Source of the DNA: Deinococcus gobiensis I-0
Lineage (GTDB): Bacteria > Deinococcota > Deinococci > Deinococcales > Deinococcaceae
Length of the DNA: 64,000 nucleotides
Direction: 5' to 3'
Assembly: GCF_000252445.1 (NCBI RefSeq)
Contig: NC_017805.1
Coordinates: 62,001 to 126,000 of the forward strand
Shown: in pieces, positions 20,823 through 30,191 of the stretch
Layout of the letters: every line of letters begins with the position of its first letter
Position numbering within the stretch: position 1 is the first letter of the stretch
Translations under genes and position numbers: made by a program
The notes under the pieces: model-generated
What the model was told of the DNA's origin: nothing
What the model saw: only the letters and a program-made list of their open reading frames with translations
The model's database searches: none

Positions 20823-21779
20823 ATGTCCAGAGATAAACTTGCCCTGACCTTTGCCGCCCTTGCCCTGGCCGGCACCGCCGCCGCCCAGACCCTGAACGTC
20901 AAGCACGACGAGGGCACCAGTCCGGTGAAGGCCAACCCCCAGCGCATCGTCGTGATGGACGAGGAGTCGCTGGGCTGGATTTCGGCGCTGGGCCTGAGCG
21001 ACCGGATCGTGGGCCTGGGCAGCGCGTACATCACGCCCGCCGACGTGACCGGCACCGTCATCAAGCCCGCCGTGCTGCGCGGCGGCTTCTTCGGGCGCGC
21101 CGGGCTGAAGAACCCCGCCTACGTGGGCGACTGGCAAAAACCCAGCCTGGAGACCATCGCGTCCCTCAAGCCCGACCTGATCGTCCGGCTGACCTGGGAC
21201 GGCAACCAGAACTACGACAACCTGAGCAAGATCGCCCCCGTGCTGGGCTACAGGGAGGGCGGCGCGGGTTTCTGGCAGAAGGGTGTACGCGACCTGGGGC
21301 GTATCTTCGGCAAGCAGGTGCAGGCCGAACAGGTCATCAAGAACGTCGCCGACACCAACCGCGCCAACGCCCGCAGCCTGCTGGCGGCCGGCGTGTTCAG
21401 CAAGTATCCCAAGGTGATCGTGGTGGCGCCCTTCTCGGGGGGCAACAACTGGGTCTACACGGCGACCCGCCTGATTCCCGACCTCCAGGCCCTGGGCTTC
21501 AAGAACGCCTACCGCCCCGGCAAGACCGTGCTGGGTGTGGGCGAGCAGATCAGCGACGAGGCCCTCCTGGGTCTGGACAAGCAGACCCTCGTGGTGCTGT
21601 TTCCTCCCGGCGGCAAATACAACGGCGCCGAGGCCTTCCTGAAGACCCCGGTCGGCCAGCGCCTCGCCGCCCAGAGCGTGCTGTACGTGCCCGAGGACTA
21701 CAGCGCCTACACCGGTCCGCTGGTGTCGGTGCGCAACAGCAACGACCTCACCAAGCTGATCCTGGAGAAGACCAAATGA
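20823..21779 (+). CDS. Ferric-siderophore/heme-type ABC substrate-binding protein 1
   Basis: A 318-residue exported protein of the FecB/FhuD/BtuF-like class III binding family. It has a signal peptide ending GTAAA and then the first lobe with [21 protein letters not shown] and [16 protein letters not shown], a connecting long helix, and the second lobe ending [19 protein letters not shown]. The ATG follows GAGGAG. Its stop overlaps the start of a close paralogue as ATGA. It carries an iron complex to the permeases encoded downstream; the exact ligand is unknown. Confidence 0.88.
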   Translation: MSRDKLALTFAALALAGTAAAQTLNVKHDEGTSPVKANPQRIVVMDEESLGWISALGLSDRIVGLGSAYITPADVTGTVIKPAVLRGGFFGRAGLKNPAYVGDWQKPSLETIASLKPDLIVRLTWDGNQNYDNLSKIAPVLGYREGGAGFWQKGVRDLGRIFGKQVQAEQVIKNVADTNRANARSLLAAGVFSKYPKVIVVAPFSGGNNWVYTATRLIPDLQALGFKNAYRPGKTVLGVGEQISDEALLGLDKQTLVVLFPPGGKYNGAEAFLKTPVGQRLAAQSVLYVPEDYSAYTGPLVSVRNSNDLTKLILEKTK

Positions 21780-22759
21780 ACAAGACGGCCCTGCTGCTCG
21801 CCGCCCTGAGTCTGGCCTCCGCCACGGCCCAGACGGCCCGGGCCCAGACCACCCTGTCCGTCAAGCACGACGAGGGCACGGCCCAGGTCAAGGCCAACCC
21901 CCAGCGCGTGGTCGTGCTCGACGAGGAGATGCTGGGCTGGATGTACGCCCTGGGTCTGGGCGGCCGCGTGGTGGGGGTTGGCGGTCCCCGCGTCCAGCCC
22001 TCGGACTTCTCGGCGGCCGGGGCCATCCGGCCCGAGCGCGCCAGGGTGGGCTTCCTGGGGCGCGGCGCGCTGAATCCGGCCGCCCGGTTCGTCGGGACTT
22101 GGACCGCCCCCAACCTGGAGACCATCGCGGCGCTCAAGCCCGACCTGATCCTCCGCTCGACCTGGGCGGGCAACACCAATTACGACAACCTCAGCAGGAT
22201 CGCCCCGACCGTCGGCTACGCCGAGGCCCAGGCCGGGTACTGGCGCGACGATCTGCGCGCCGTCGCCCGCATCTTCGGCAAGCAGGTGCAGGCCGAGCAG
22301 GTCATCAAAACTGTCGCCGACACCAACCGCGTCAACGGCCAGAAGCTGCTGGCGGCGGGGGCATTCCGCAAGTACCCCAAGGTCGTCGTGATTTCGCCCT
22401 TCCCCGGCGGCACGAACTACGTCAACTCGGCCAAACGGGTCATCGACGACCTCAAGGCCCTGGGCTTCGGCGACGCGCTGAACGGCCGGGCCAAGACCAC
22501 GCTGGGCATCGCCTCGGTCATCAGCGACGAGACGCTCGTGAACCTCGACAAGAAGACGCTGGTCGTGCTGCTGCCGCCCGGACGCGACGACAGCGCCAAG
22601 GCGGCGCTCGACGGCTTCCTGGCCTCGGTGGTCGGCCAGCGTCTCAAGGACCAGATCATCTCCTACGAGATGGAGCCGTACTCGCCCTGGACGGGACCGC
22701 TGGTGTCCACCAAGGTCAGCGGCGACCTGACCCGTCTGGTGCTGGAGAAGGTGAAGTGA
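21776..22759 (+). CDS. Ferric-siderophore/heme-type ABC substrate-binding protein 2 (tandem paralogue)
   Basis: A 327-residue exported protein closely similar to its upstream neighbour; for example [13 protein letters not shown] and VADTNR occur in both. The signal peptide ends near ATAQTARAQ. The fold is again two-lobed ([38 protein letters not shown]-terminal [17 protein letters not shown]). Keeping two tandem copies suggests that they bind different iron complexes through the same permease pair. Translation is coupled by a 4-bp overlap with the upstream gene. Confidence 0.87.
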   Translation: MNKTALLLAALSLASATAQTARAQTTLSVKHDEGTAQVKANPQRVVVLDEEMLGWMYALGLGGRVVGVGGPRVQPSDFSAAGAIRPERARVGFLGRGALNPAARFVGTWTAPNLETIAALKPDLILRSTWAGNTNYDNLSRIAPTVGYAEAQAGYWRDDLRAVARIFGKQVQAEQVIKTVADTNRVNGQKLLAAGAFRKYPKVVVISPFPGGTNYVNSAKRVIDDLKALGFGDALNGRAKTTLGIASVISDETLVNLDKKTLVVLLPPGRDDSAKAALDGFLASVVGQRLKDQIISYEMEPYSPWTGPLVSTKVSGDLTRLVLEKVK

Positions 22760-22844
22760 GGCCGGGCCTGCGCCGCGCCTGGACGGTGGGCCGCCCGGCC
22801 CCCAGCCTGTGCCTGACGCGGCAGGGGCGGAGGGTCGAGCGCGC

Positions 22845-23795
22845 ATGACCTCCGCTTCCGGAACGGCTCCCCGCCTCGCCCTGTGCGCCGACCTGTCGCG
22901 CGCCGCGAACGAAGACCCCATCGCCACCGCGCCGCACTGGCAGGAACTCACGGTCCTGGAACTCGACGTGCCGGTGTGGGCCCGCCTGCGCGACGTAGCG
23001 AACTGGACCTCGCAGCAGAGCGGCCTCTTCGGGCGCCTGCGGGACAAGGTCGAGGCGAGCGGTGCGGGCTTCGGCCTGCTCATGTCGGCGCCGCCCACGC
23101 GGGGCGCTCCGCTGGCCGTGCGCCACTACGTGCGCGCGGGCGGCGGCTACGCGCGGCGCGACTACGTGACGGACCTGCCCCAGGACGCCTGGGCCGACGG
23201 GTTGATCGACACCCTGCTGGAGCCTGAGCGCCTGACCGCCTGGACCCCGCGCGAGGTGCCGGCGCAGGGCGCGGACCTGCACGTGTGTACCCACGGCACG
23301 GTGGACGCCGCCTGCGGGCGCTACGGCGTGCCGGTGTACCAGGCCCTCGTGGGGGCGGGCGAGCGCGGCTGGCGCACCGGGCACTTCGGCGGTCACCGGC
23401 TGGCCGCGACCGCCGTCGAGCTGCCCAGCGGACTGCTGTGGGCACACCTGACCCCCGAACTGGTCCTGAAGATCGCCCGGCGGGAAGGCCACCCCGCCGA
23501 CTATGCCCGGCATCTGCGCGGCTACAGCGGTCTCCCGGCGCTGGCCCAGGTCGTGGACCGCGAACTGCTCGTGCGCCGGGGCTGGTCCTGGCTCGACGCC
23601 GACCGGCAGGCCGAGGTGCGCGGCGAAGCGGTGCACCTGACCTACCGGCTGCCCGGAGGCGGGGGGGGCGAGGTCTGGGCGACCGTGAAGCCCGCGCCGA
23701 GCCTGCACCTGCCGGGGTCGAGCCACGACGCCGGGCTGTCCGAGGTGCGGCAGTACCGTCTGGGCGAATGGCACGAGCGGGCGGTGCGTCCATGA
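22845..23795 (+). CDS. Sucrase/ferredoxin-like (Suc_Fer) family protein
   Basis: A 316-residue protein of the sucraseferredoxin-like family, a thioredoxin-fold [2Fe-2S] group. Its signatures are DLHVCTHGTVDAACGRYGVPVY with two cysteines nine residues apart and TGHFGGHRLAATAVELPSG. In iron-uptake loci such proteins are candidates for reducing ferric siderophores in the cytoplasm; that role is inferred. The ATG at 22845 is preferred to an in-frame upstream one because GGAGGG lies shortly before it. The stop overlaps the permease start as ATGA. Confidence 0.8.
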   Translation: MTSASGTAPRLALCADLSRAANEDPIATAPHWQELTVLELDVPVWARLRDVANWTSQQSGLFGRLRDKVEASGAGFGLLMSAPPTRGAPLAVRHYVRAGGGYARRDYVTDLPQDAWADGLIDTLLEPERLTAWTPREVPAQGADLHVCTHGTVDAACGRYGVPVYQALVGAGERGWRTGHFGGHRLAATAVELPSGLLWAHLTPELVLKIARREGHPADYARHLRGYSGLPALAQVVDRELLVRRGWSWLDADRQAEVRGEAVHLTYRLPGGGGGEVWATVKPAPSLHLPGSSHDAGLSEVRQYRLGEWHERAVRP

Positions 23796-24769
23796 GTCGC
23801 CCGCTGTGGCTGGTCGTGGGCGCGGCGGCACTGGTCGCCGCGCTCATCGCCTCGCTGGCGCTGGGGGCCAGCGAGATTCCCTGGCGCGAGGTGCTGCGGC
23901 TGCTGCGCGCGCCCGACGACTCGACCAACAGTCTGGTCATCCAGACCATCCGCCTGCCGCGCACGCTCGTCGCCGCGCTGGCGGGAGCGGGGCTGGGGGT
24001 CGCCGGGCTGCTGCTCCAGGGCGTGACCCGCAACCCGCTGGCCGACCCCGGCATCCTGGGGGTCGAGGCGGGCGGGGCCTTCGCCATCCTGATGATGGTG
24101 GTGTTCTTTCCGGGCGCGCCCTCGGCGCTGTTCGTACCGGCGGCTTTTCTGGGCGGTCTGGTGGCGGCGGGGGTCGCCTACGGCGTGGCCCGCAGCATCG
24201 GGGCCACACCCCTGCGCCTGGCGCTGGCGGGCGTGGCGATCGCCAGTCTGATCGGCGCGGGCACCCGCACGGTCCAGATCCTGTTCGAGGAACGCGCGCA
24301 GGGCGCCCTGTTCGCCCTGTCGGGGTCGGTCGCCGGGCGCACCTGGGAGCAGGTCTCGCAGGTGGCCCCCTGGATGCTGGGCGGGCTGCTGCTCGCCATA
24401 CTGATCTCGCCGCGCGTGAACGTGCTGTCGCTGGGCGAGGACGTGGCCCGCAGCCTGGGCGCACGCACCGAGCGCGACAGCCTGATCGTGACCGGCCTGG
24501 GCGTGCTGCTCGCGGCGGCCTCGGTCAGCGTGGTCGGGCCGATCGGCTTCGTCGGGCTGGTCGTGCCGCATGCCGCGCGCACCCTGGCCGGGCCGGACCA
24601 CCGTTTCAGCGTGCCCCTCTCGGCGCTGCTGGGCGCGGCCTTCCTGGTCGTGGCCGACATCGCCGCCCGCCTCGTGGACCGCCCGGCCGAGACCCCGGTG
24701 GGCATCCTCGTCGCGGTGGCGGGCGCGCCCTTCTTCGTCGTGCTGGCCCGCCGCATCGGCCGCCGCTGA
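23792..24769 (+). CDS. Iron-siderophore ABC permease 1 (FecCD family)
   Basis: A 325-residue membrane protein with nine to ten transmembrane segments. FecCD hallmarks are IRLPRTLVAALAGAGLGVAGLLLQGVTRNPLADPGILGVEAGG near the N-terminus, LGEDVARSLGA (ATPase contact loop) and GPIGFVGLVVPHAAR. It forms the translocation pore with the second permease (25740-26762). It is coupled by 4-bp overlap to the Suc_Fer gene. Confidence 0.92.
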   Translation: MSRPLWLVVGAAALVAALIASLALGASEIPWREVLRLLRAPDDSTNSLVIQTIRLPRTLVAALAGAGLGVAGLLLQGVTRNPLADPGILGVEAGGAFAILMMVVFFPGAPSALFVPAAFLGGLVAAGVAYGVARSIGATPLRLALAGVAIASLIGAGTRTVQILFEERAQGALFALSGSVAGRTWEQVSQVAPWMLGGLLLAILISPRVNVLSLGEDVARSLGARTERDSLIVTGLGVLLAAASVSVVGPIGFVGLVVPHAARTLAGPDHRFSVPLSALLGAAFLVVADIAARLVDRPAETPVGILVAVAGAPFFVVLARRIGRR

Positions 24770-24804
24770 CCTTCATGTTCCTATCCCTTCCGGAGACTTT
24801 CGCC

Positions 24805-25743
24805 ATGCACAGACGTTCCCTGACGCCCCTCCTGCTCGCCGCCCTGCTGGGCATCCCGGCCTGGGCGGCCCCCGTGACCGTCGGGCACGGGCGCGGCACC
24901 CTGACCCTCCCGGCGCCGGCGACGCGCGTGGCCGCGCTGGAATACTCGTTCGTGGACACCCTGCTCGCCCTGGGCGTGCGCCCGGTCGGCGCGGCGCTGG
25001 GCACCCAGGGCGGCGACCGGGGCGCGCCTCCCTACCTCCAGGCGCAGGTCCGGGGCATTGCGGCGACCGGCAGCCGCGCCCAGCCCAGCCTCGAAGCGCT
25101 GGCCGCCGTCCGCCCCGACGTGATCCTGGCCGACGAGTTCGTGCACAAGGACCTGTACCCGCAGCTCACGCGTCTGGTCCCCACCACCGCCTTCCAGAGC
25201 CGCCGGGGCGACCTGGCCGACCTGAACGCCCAGACCCTCGCCATCGGGCGGCTCGTGGGCCGCGAGGCCGCTGCCCGTCGCCTGCTGGCCGACCAGGCCT
25301 CGCTGAACGCCAAGGCGCGCGCCTTCGCCAGAAAGGGCGCGCCCGCCTTCGTGGCGGCCGTGGTCACGCCGGGCAGCTTCACGGTGCACAGCGACCAGAG
25401 TTTCGTGGGCAGCTTCCTGGAGGCGCTGGGCCGCAAGAACCAGCTCGCCCCCAAGGGTGGCCAGAGCCAGTACGACCTGTCGCTGGAGGGCCTCGTCGCC
25501 CTGAATCCGGCCTCTCTGGTGCTGTTCACGGCTCCCGACGAGGTGCCCCTCACCGAAACCTGGAAGAAAAGCCCGCTGTGGCCGCGCCTGAGCGCCGTGC
25601 AGCGCGGCCGGGTCTACGTGTTCAACCGGGACAACTGGACGCGGGGGCGTGGCCCGCAGGCCCTCAAGCTCATGGTGGCCGAAACCATCCGCAGCCGTTT
25701 CCTGCAAGACGCCGCGCCGGCGACGGGCTTCGGGACGCCGTGA
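24805..25743 (+). CDS. Iron-complex ABC substrate-binding protein 3
   Basis: A 312-residue exported binding protein of the same fold class but a different branch from the two tandem paralogues at the operon start. The signal peptide ends PAWAA; then comes the FecB-like lobe ATRVAALEYSFVDTLLALGVRPVGAA and EALAAVRPDVILADEF. The ATG at 24805, preceded by CGGAGA, is preferred to the in-frame ATG at 24775, which would extend the signal peptide by ten residues. It is overlapped by the next permease start (GTGA). Confidence 0.88.
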   Translation: MHRRSLTPLLLAALLGIPAWAAPVTVGHGRGTLTLPAPATRVAALEYSFVDTLLALGVRPVGAALGTQGGDRGAPPYLQAQVRGIAATGSRAQPSLEALAAVRPDVILADEFVHKDLYPQLTRLVPTTAFQSRRGDLADLNAQTLAIGRLVGREAAARRLLADQASLNAKARAFARKGAPAFVAAVVTPGSFTVHSDQSFVGSFLEALGRKNQLAPKGGQSQYDLSLEGLVALNPASLVLFTAPDEVPLTETWKKSPLWPRLSAVQRGRVYVFNRDNWTRGRGPQALKLMVAETIRSRFLQDAAPATGFGTP

Positions 25744-26762
25744 CGAGGGTCCGCCTTCCCGGGCCGCGCTTCACGACCCCGCGCGCCGTGGGCATCCTGC
25801 TGGTCCTCGCGGCGCTCACGCTGGTCCTCGCGGTGCTGGCCCTGGGACTGGGGGCCGTACGCACGCCGCCCGCCGACGTATGGCAGGTGCTCCTCGGGCG
25901 CGGCGACGACCTGACGCGGCAACTCGTGCTGGAGCTGCGTGCGCCGCGCATCGTGGTGGCCCTGCTGACCGGGGCCATGTTCGCCGCCTCGGGGGCCATG
26001 ATGCAGGGCGTGATCCGCAACCCGCTCGCCTCGCCCGACCTCATCGGTGTGGGCGCGGGCGCGGGGCTGGCAGCCACCCTCTTTCTGCTCGCGTGGCCGG
26101 GTGCGCCGGCCGGCGGACTGCCCTGGGCCGCGCTGGCCGGGGCCTGGGGGGGCTTCGGGCTGGTGCTGCTGCTGGCGCGCGAGTGGTCCGGCAGCAACAG
26201 CCTGCATCCGGTGCGCCTCGCGCTGGTGGGGGTGGCGGTCGCGGCGGCGCTGGGCGCGGCGCAGCAGCTCGTCCTCGTACGTGCGCCCGACGGCCTGGGC
26301 GCGGCCCTGAGTTTCCTGGCCGGCACGGTCTACGGGGCCGACAGCGTGCGTGCGCTGCGGGTGCTGCCCTGGGCCCTGGTGCTGCTGCCGGCCGGAATCC
26401 TGCTCTCACGCACCCTGGATATCCTCAACCTCGGTGAGGACCTCGCCACCAGCCTGGGTACCCGCGTCGCCGCCATGCGCCTGCTGTGCCTGTCGGTCGC
26501 TGTAGCGCTGGCGGGGGCCGCCGTGACGGGAGCGGGGATTCTCGGCTTCGTCGGGCTGCTGGCCCCGCACCTGGCCCGGCTGCTGGTGGGCGCGCGCCAC
26601 GGCCGGATGCTGCCGGTGTCCATGCTGCTCGGCGCGCTGCTGGTGCTGGCCGCCGATACGCTGGGCCGCGCGCTGATCCCGCCCATCGAGGTGCCGGCCG
26701 GGATCTTCACCACGCTGGTGGGCGCGCCCTATTTCCTGTACCTGCTGCGGCGCTCCGCATGA
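25740..26762 (+). CDS. Iron-siderophore ABC permease 2 (FecCD family)
   Basis: A 340-residue membrane protein. Hallmarks are ELRAPRIVVALLTGAMFAASGAMMQGVIRNPLASPDLIGVGAGAG, LGEDLATSLGT and GILGFVGLLAPHLARLLVG, again with nine to ten transmembrane helices. The GTG at 25740 overlaps the preceding stop. It pairs with permease 1 as a heterodimer, as FecC does with FecD. Confidence 0.92.
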   Translation: MTRVRLPGPRFTTPRAVGILLVLAALTLVLAVLALGLGAVRTPPADVWQVLLGRGDDLTRQLVLELRAPRIVVALLTGAMFAASGAMMQGVIRNPLASPDLIGVGAGAGLAATLFLLAWPGAPAGGLPWAALAGAWGGFGLVLLLAREWSGSNSLHPVRLALVGVAVAAALGAAQQLVLVRAPDGLGAALSFLAGTVYGADSVRALRVLPWALVLLPAGILLSRTLDILNLGEDLATSLGTRVAAMRLLCLSVAVALAGAAVTGAGILGFVGLLAPHLARLLVGARHGRMLPVSMLLGALLVLAADTLGRALIPPIEVPAGIFTTLVGAPYFLYLLRRSA

Positions 26763-26779
26763 CCCCCGAGGACTTTCCC

Positions 26780-27592
<813 letters not shown>

Positions 27593-27600
27593 GAAAGGCG

Positions 27601-27636
27601 GCGGAGGCGGGGGGCCTGTCTGGTCCCCGCCTCCGC
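27601..27636. terminator. Shared hairpin between the convergent iron operon and hemD
   Basis: GCGGAGGCGGGG (27601-27612) and CCCCGCCTCCGC (27625-27636) form a perfect 12-bp stem with a 12-nt loop, midway between the convergent stop codons. It probably works in both directions, although neither side has a long T-run. Confidence 0.6.
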
Positions 27637-27652
27637 GCCGTGTCCTGCCTGC

Positions 27653-28483
27653 CTAGGCCGTCTTGCGCAGCCGTCCGCGCAGCAGCGCCGGGGCCTGGGC
27701 CGCCGCGAGGCGCACCAGGGCGTCCATCTTGTAGGGGCTGGCTTCCAGGTGGACCGGGATACCCAGGTCGGCGGCGGCCTCGCTGCACGCCGGCCCGATG
27801 CTCACGACGACCATACGCGAGAGGGCGGCGCGGGTCTCGGCGAGCAGCTTCATGCGCTCGGCGTATTTCAGGAAGTGCAGGGCCTGGATGCCGCTGGAGA
27901 GCAGCAGCACGTCCGGGCCGCCCAGCACGCAGTCGCGCACGGCCTGGGCCAGCGGCGCGCTGTCGGTGGGAAAGGCGCAGCGGTACAGCGGGAGGCTGCT
28001 CAGGCGCAGGCCCGCGTAGCTCAGTTCGCGCGCCGTCAGGGCGGGCATGGCCTCGCCGTATTCCAGCAGCGCCGCGTGCTGCCCCGGTTCCAGCACCCGC
28101 AGCAGCGTGGCCTGGATGTCGTCCCAGTCGGAGCCGAGCTGGTCATGGCCCAGGGGCCGGGCGTGCAGCCCCGCCTCCGCGAGGACTGCGCGCGCCGCCC
28201 GGCCAGCGAACAGCGGCACGCCCGACAGCGCCAGCACGCCGGAATCGCCGAGTTCACGCAGGAACATCCGCGTGGCGGCGGCTCCGGGGCAGACCACCGC
28301 GTGCAGGTCGCCCGCCGCGAGCGCCTGCCCGAACCCTGAAAGCGCCCCGCTCAGGTCCAGTTTCTGCTCGCGCATGCTGGGGGCCATCACCGCTTGCCCG
28401 CCGTGCGCCCGGATCAGCCGTTCCATCTCCTCGGTGCGCCGCGATTCCAGACTCAGGACCTGCAGACCTTCAAACCATTCCAT
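27653..28483 (-). CDS. hemD: Uroporphyrinogen-III synthase
   Basis: A 276-residue protein with the weakly conserved HemD fold: N-terminal LQVLSLESRRTEEMERLIRAHGG, central FAGRAARAVLAEAGL and C-terminal DVLLLSSGIQALHFLKYAE followed by VSIGPACSEAAADLGIPVHLEAS, the region that recognises the tetrapyrrole. It closes and inverts ring D of hydroxymethylbilane to uroporphyrinogen III for heme and cobamide synthesis. The ATG at 28483 is preceded by GAGG six nt upstream; the frame runs on to 28702 only through the promoter region. It is convergent with the iron-uptake operon. Confidence 0.82.
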   Translation of the reverse strand: MEWFEGLQVLSLESRRTEEMERLIRAHGGQAVMAPSMREQKLDLSGALSGFGQALAAGDLHAVVCPGAAATRMFLRELGDSGVLALSGVPLFAGRAARAVLAEAGLHARPLGHDQLGSDWDDIQATLLRVLEPGQHAALLEYGEAMPALTARELSYAGLRLSSLPLYRCAFPTDSAPLAQAVRDCVLGGPDVLLLSSGIQALHFLKYAERMKLLAETRAALSRMVVVSIGPACSEAAADLGIPVHLEASPYKMDALVRLAAAQAPALLRGRLRKTA

Positions 28484-28575
28484 ACGTGACCTCGGCAAAC
28501 GGGAGAGAACATCGGCCGCGCCAATTGCGGCGGCCCCTGCCGGGCGTCCCTGGGGGGACCACACCGGCTCGCCCC

Positions 28576-28605
28576 TATTCAGCCTGATTTTTTGCAGGTT
28601 GTCAA
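28576..28605 (-). promoter_or_regulatory. hemD promoter
   Basis: On the minus strand a perfect -35 TTGACA (28600-28605) is followed, after 18 nt, by a -10-like TGAATA (28576-28581). It lies about 95 bp upstream of the hemD ATG in a clearly AT-rich patch. Confidence 0.55.
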
Positions 28606-28616
28606 ACTTTTCTATA

Positions 28617-28634
28617 CCAATATGCAAAATATGG
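28617..28634. promoter_or_regulatory. Palindromic site upstream of the hemD promoter
   Basis: CCAATATGCAAAATATGG is an imperfect 18-bp palindrome placed 11 bp upstream of the -35 box, the position expected for an activator of the CRP/FNR type. The regulator is unknown. Confidence 0.4.
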
Positions 28635-28700
28635 CAGTAAATCGGTAGATTGAGCGCGGAAAATCTCCGGACGATGTCGCGGGGGTCTGGCGCCCATGAC

Positions 28701-28731
28701 AAAGCGCCGCCGGAGCGGGTCCGGTCGGCGC
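28701..28731 (-). terminator. Terminator of the dehydrogenase-SOD operon
   Basis: On the minus strand a GC-rich stem (GCGCCG, bulged A, CCGGA pairing with TCCGGCGGCGC) with a 5-nt loop is followed by TTTG, 17 nt past the SOD-fusion stop codon. Confidence 0.55.
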
Positions 28732-28747
28732 GGCAGAAGGGCGGCCT

Positions 28748-30190
28748 CTAGAATTTAGGGAAGCGGGTGAGCCGGAAGGGCGTCTCGGGCGTGCCGCCCT
28801 GCAACTTGTCGAGCTGGCCCTGCGAGACGATCAGGTCGCCGCCGATGGCCGCGAGGGTGGTCGGGAAGCGCAGGCCGGTGACGGGTTCCTCGGCCGTGAC
28901 CTGCCCGCTGGCGTAGTCGGCGCCCAGCGTCACCTTGCTGATGATCCCGTCCTTGTTGCGCGAGACGTACAGCGTGCGGCCGTCGAGCAGCAGGCCGTCG
29001 CCGTTGTTCAGGCCGCCCATCACCCGGCGGATGGCCTTGCTGCGCAGGTCGATGCGCCACAGGTCGCCGGTATTGAGCTTCACGGCCAGCAGGTAACGGC
29101 CGTCCGGGGTCGCCACGACGCCGTTGAGGTTCAGGCCCGGCCCGTAGCGGATGGGCGTGCCCGCGAGGCTCAGCCACTCGCTGATCCTCAGGTCCGGGGT
29201 CACGCGGTAGATCGCCGGGCGGGTCGAGTCGGTCACGTACACGCTGCCGTCGGGGGCGGGCGCGAGGTCGTTGAGGTAGGCATTCGGGCTCCTGGGCGTC
29301 TCCAGCACGGCGACCGGCGCGCCGTCGGGGCTCAGGACGCTCACGGTGCCCTGGGCGCCGCCCGCGATCCACAGCCGGCCCTGCGTGTCCACCTTCAGGC
29401 CCAGGGCGCTGGCACGGCCCACCGCGCCGCCCTCGCTGAACTTGCTCACCGCGCCGGTCGCGGCGTTCACCGCGTAGATGGTGCCGCTCTGCGCGCTGCC
29501 GGCATAGATCACGCCTTTGCGGGCGTCGTAGGCCACACCCTCGGGGAAGTCCTGGGCGCCGGGCAGCGCGTAGTCGCGCGCCGCATAGTTCGTGCGCGTC
29601 AGCACGCCGCAGCGTTCGCGCGCGCCGGTCAGGCCCGAGGGGTCGGACTTGTAGTCGTCGGGCTGCGCGTGGATGACGAGCGAGCGGTTCAGCACGCCGT
29701 CCATGCCCGTCAGGCTGAGCTTGTCGGTCATGAAGGTCGCGCGGCCTACCCCGTCGGCCCCCACGTTCAGCATCGGCAGGTCGCCGCCGTGCCCGGCGGT
29801 GTTCGGGGCGGTGGGCGCGTCGTGGTTGCCGGTCCTGCCCGGGTCGAAGTGCCCCCCCGCGCCGCCGAACGCGACGACCGTATTCGTGGCCGCGTCCACG
29901 CCCGGCGTGCAGCGCCCGAATTCGTGGACATGCATGCCGTGCTGGCCGGGCTTCAGGCCGCGCGCCTCGACGCGGACCTGCACGCCCATCCCCATCTGGC
30001 GCAGGGTCACGGTGCCCTGGGCGGTGCCCTGCGGGTCACGCAGCGTGGCGGTGGCCGCGAGCGCGGTGCCCGCCGGGGCCGCCGCATTCGTGGGGGCAGG
30101 CATGGGCGCCGTCATGGGCAGGCCCGCCCCACCCGCCGAGGCGGTGCCCAGCAGCAGCGCGCCCCCCAGGAGCATCTTCAACCGGCCCAT
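28748..30190 (-). CDS. Cu/Zn superoxide dismutase fused to an SMP-30/NHL-like beta-propeller
   Basis: A 480-residue exported protein. After the signal peptide (LLGGALLLGTASAGG), residues about 40-185 form a Cu/Zn SOD: the Cu ligands in HGMHVHEFGRC, the bridging/Zn region GGHFDP with NHDAPTAPNTAGHGGDLP, Cu ligand LVIHAQPDDY and the disulfide cysteine in ERCGVL. Residues about 195-480 form a six-bladed SMP-30/gluconolactonase-like propeller (PEGVAYDARKGVIYAG, LWIAGGAQGTV, SVYVTDSTRPAIYRV). It follows the sugar dehydrogenase by one base, so the two are cotranscribed. The fusion is unusual; the SOD half removes periplasmic superoxide, the propeller role is unknown. Confidence 0.85.
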   Translation of the reverse strand: MGRLKMLLGGALLLGTASAGGAGLPMTAPMPAPTNAAAPAGTALAATATLRDPQGTAQGTVTLRQMGMGVQVRVEARGLKPGQHGMHVHEFGRCTPGVDAATNTVVAFGGAGGHFDPGRTGNHDAPTAPNTAGHGGDLPMLNVGADGVGRATFMTDKLSLTGMDGVLNRSLVIHAQPDDYKSDPSGLTGARERCGVLTRTNYAARDYALPGAQDFPEGVAYDARKGVIYAGSAQSGTIYAVNAATGAVSKFSEGGAVGRASALGLKVDTQGRLWIAGGAQGTVSVLSPDGAPVAVLETPRSPNAYLNDLAPAPDGSVYVTDSTRPAIYRVTPDLRISEWLSLAGTPIRYGPGLNLNGVVATPDGRYLLAVKLNTGDLWRIDLRSKAIRRVMGGLNNGDGLLLDGRTLYVSRNKDGIISKVTLGADYASGQVTAEEPVTGLRFPTTLAAIGGDLIVSQGQLDKLQGGTPETPFRLTRFPKF

Positions 30191-30191
30191 G

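Noticed and set aside
28484..28702. N-terminal extension of HemD by 73 residues
   Set aside because: The extra codons cover the AT-rich promoter and palindrome, are not HemD-like, and the ATG at 28483 has its own GAGG site.
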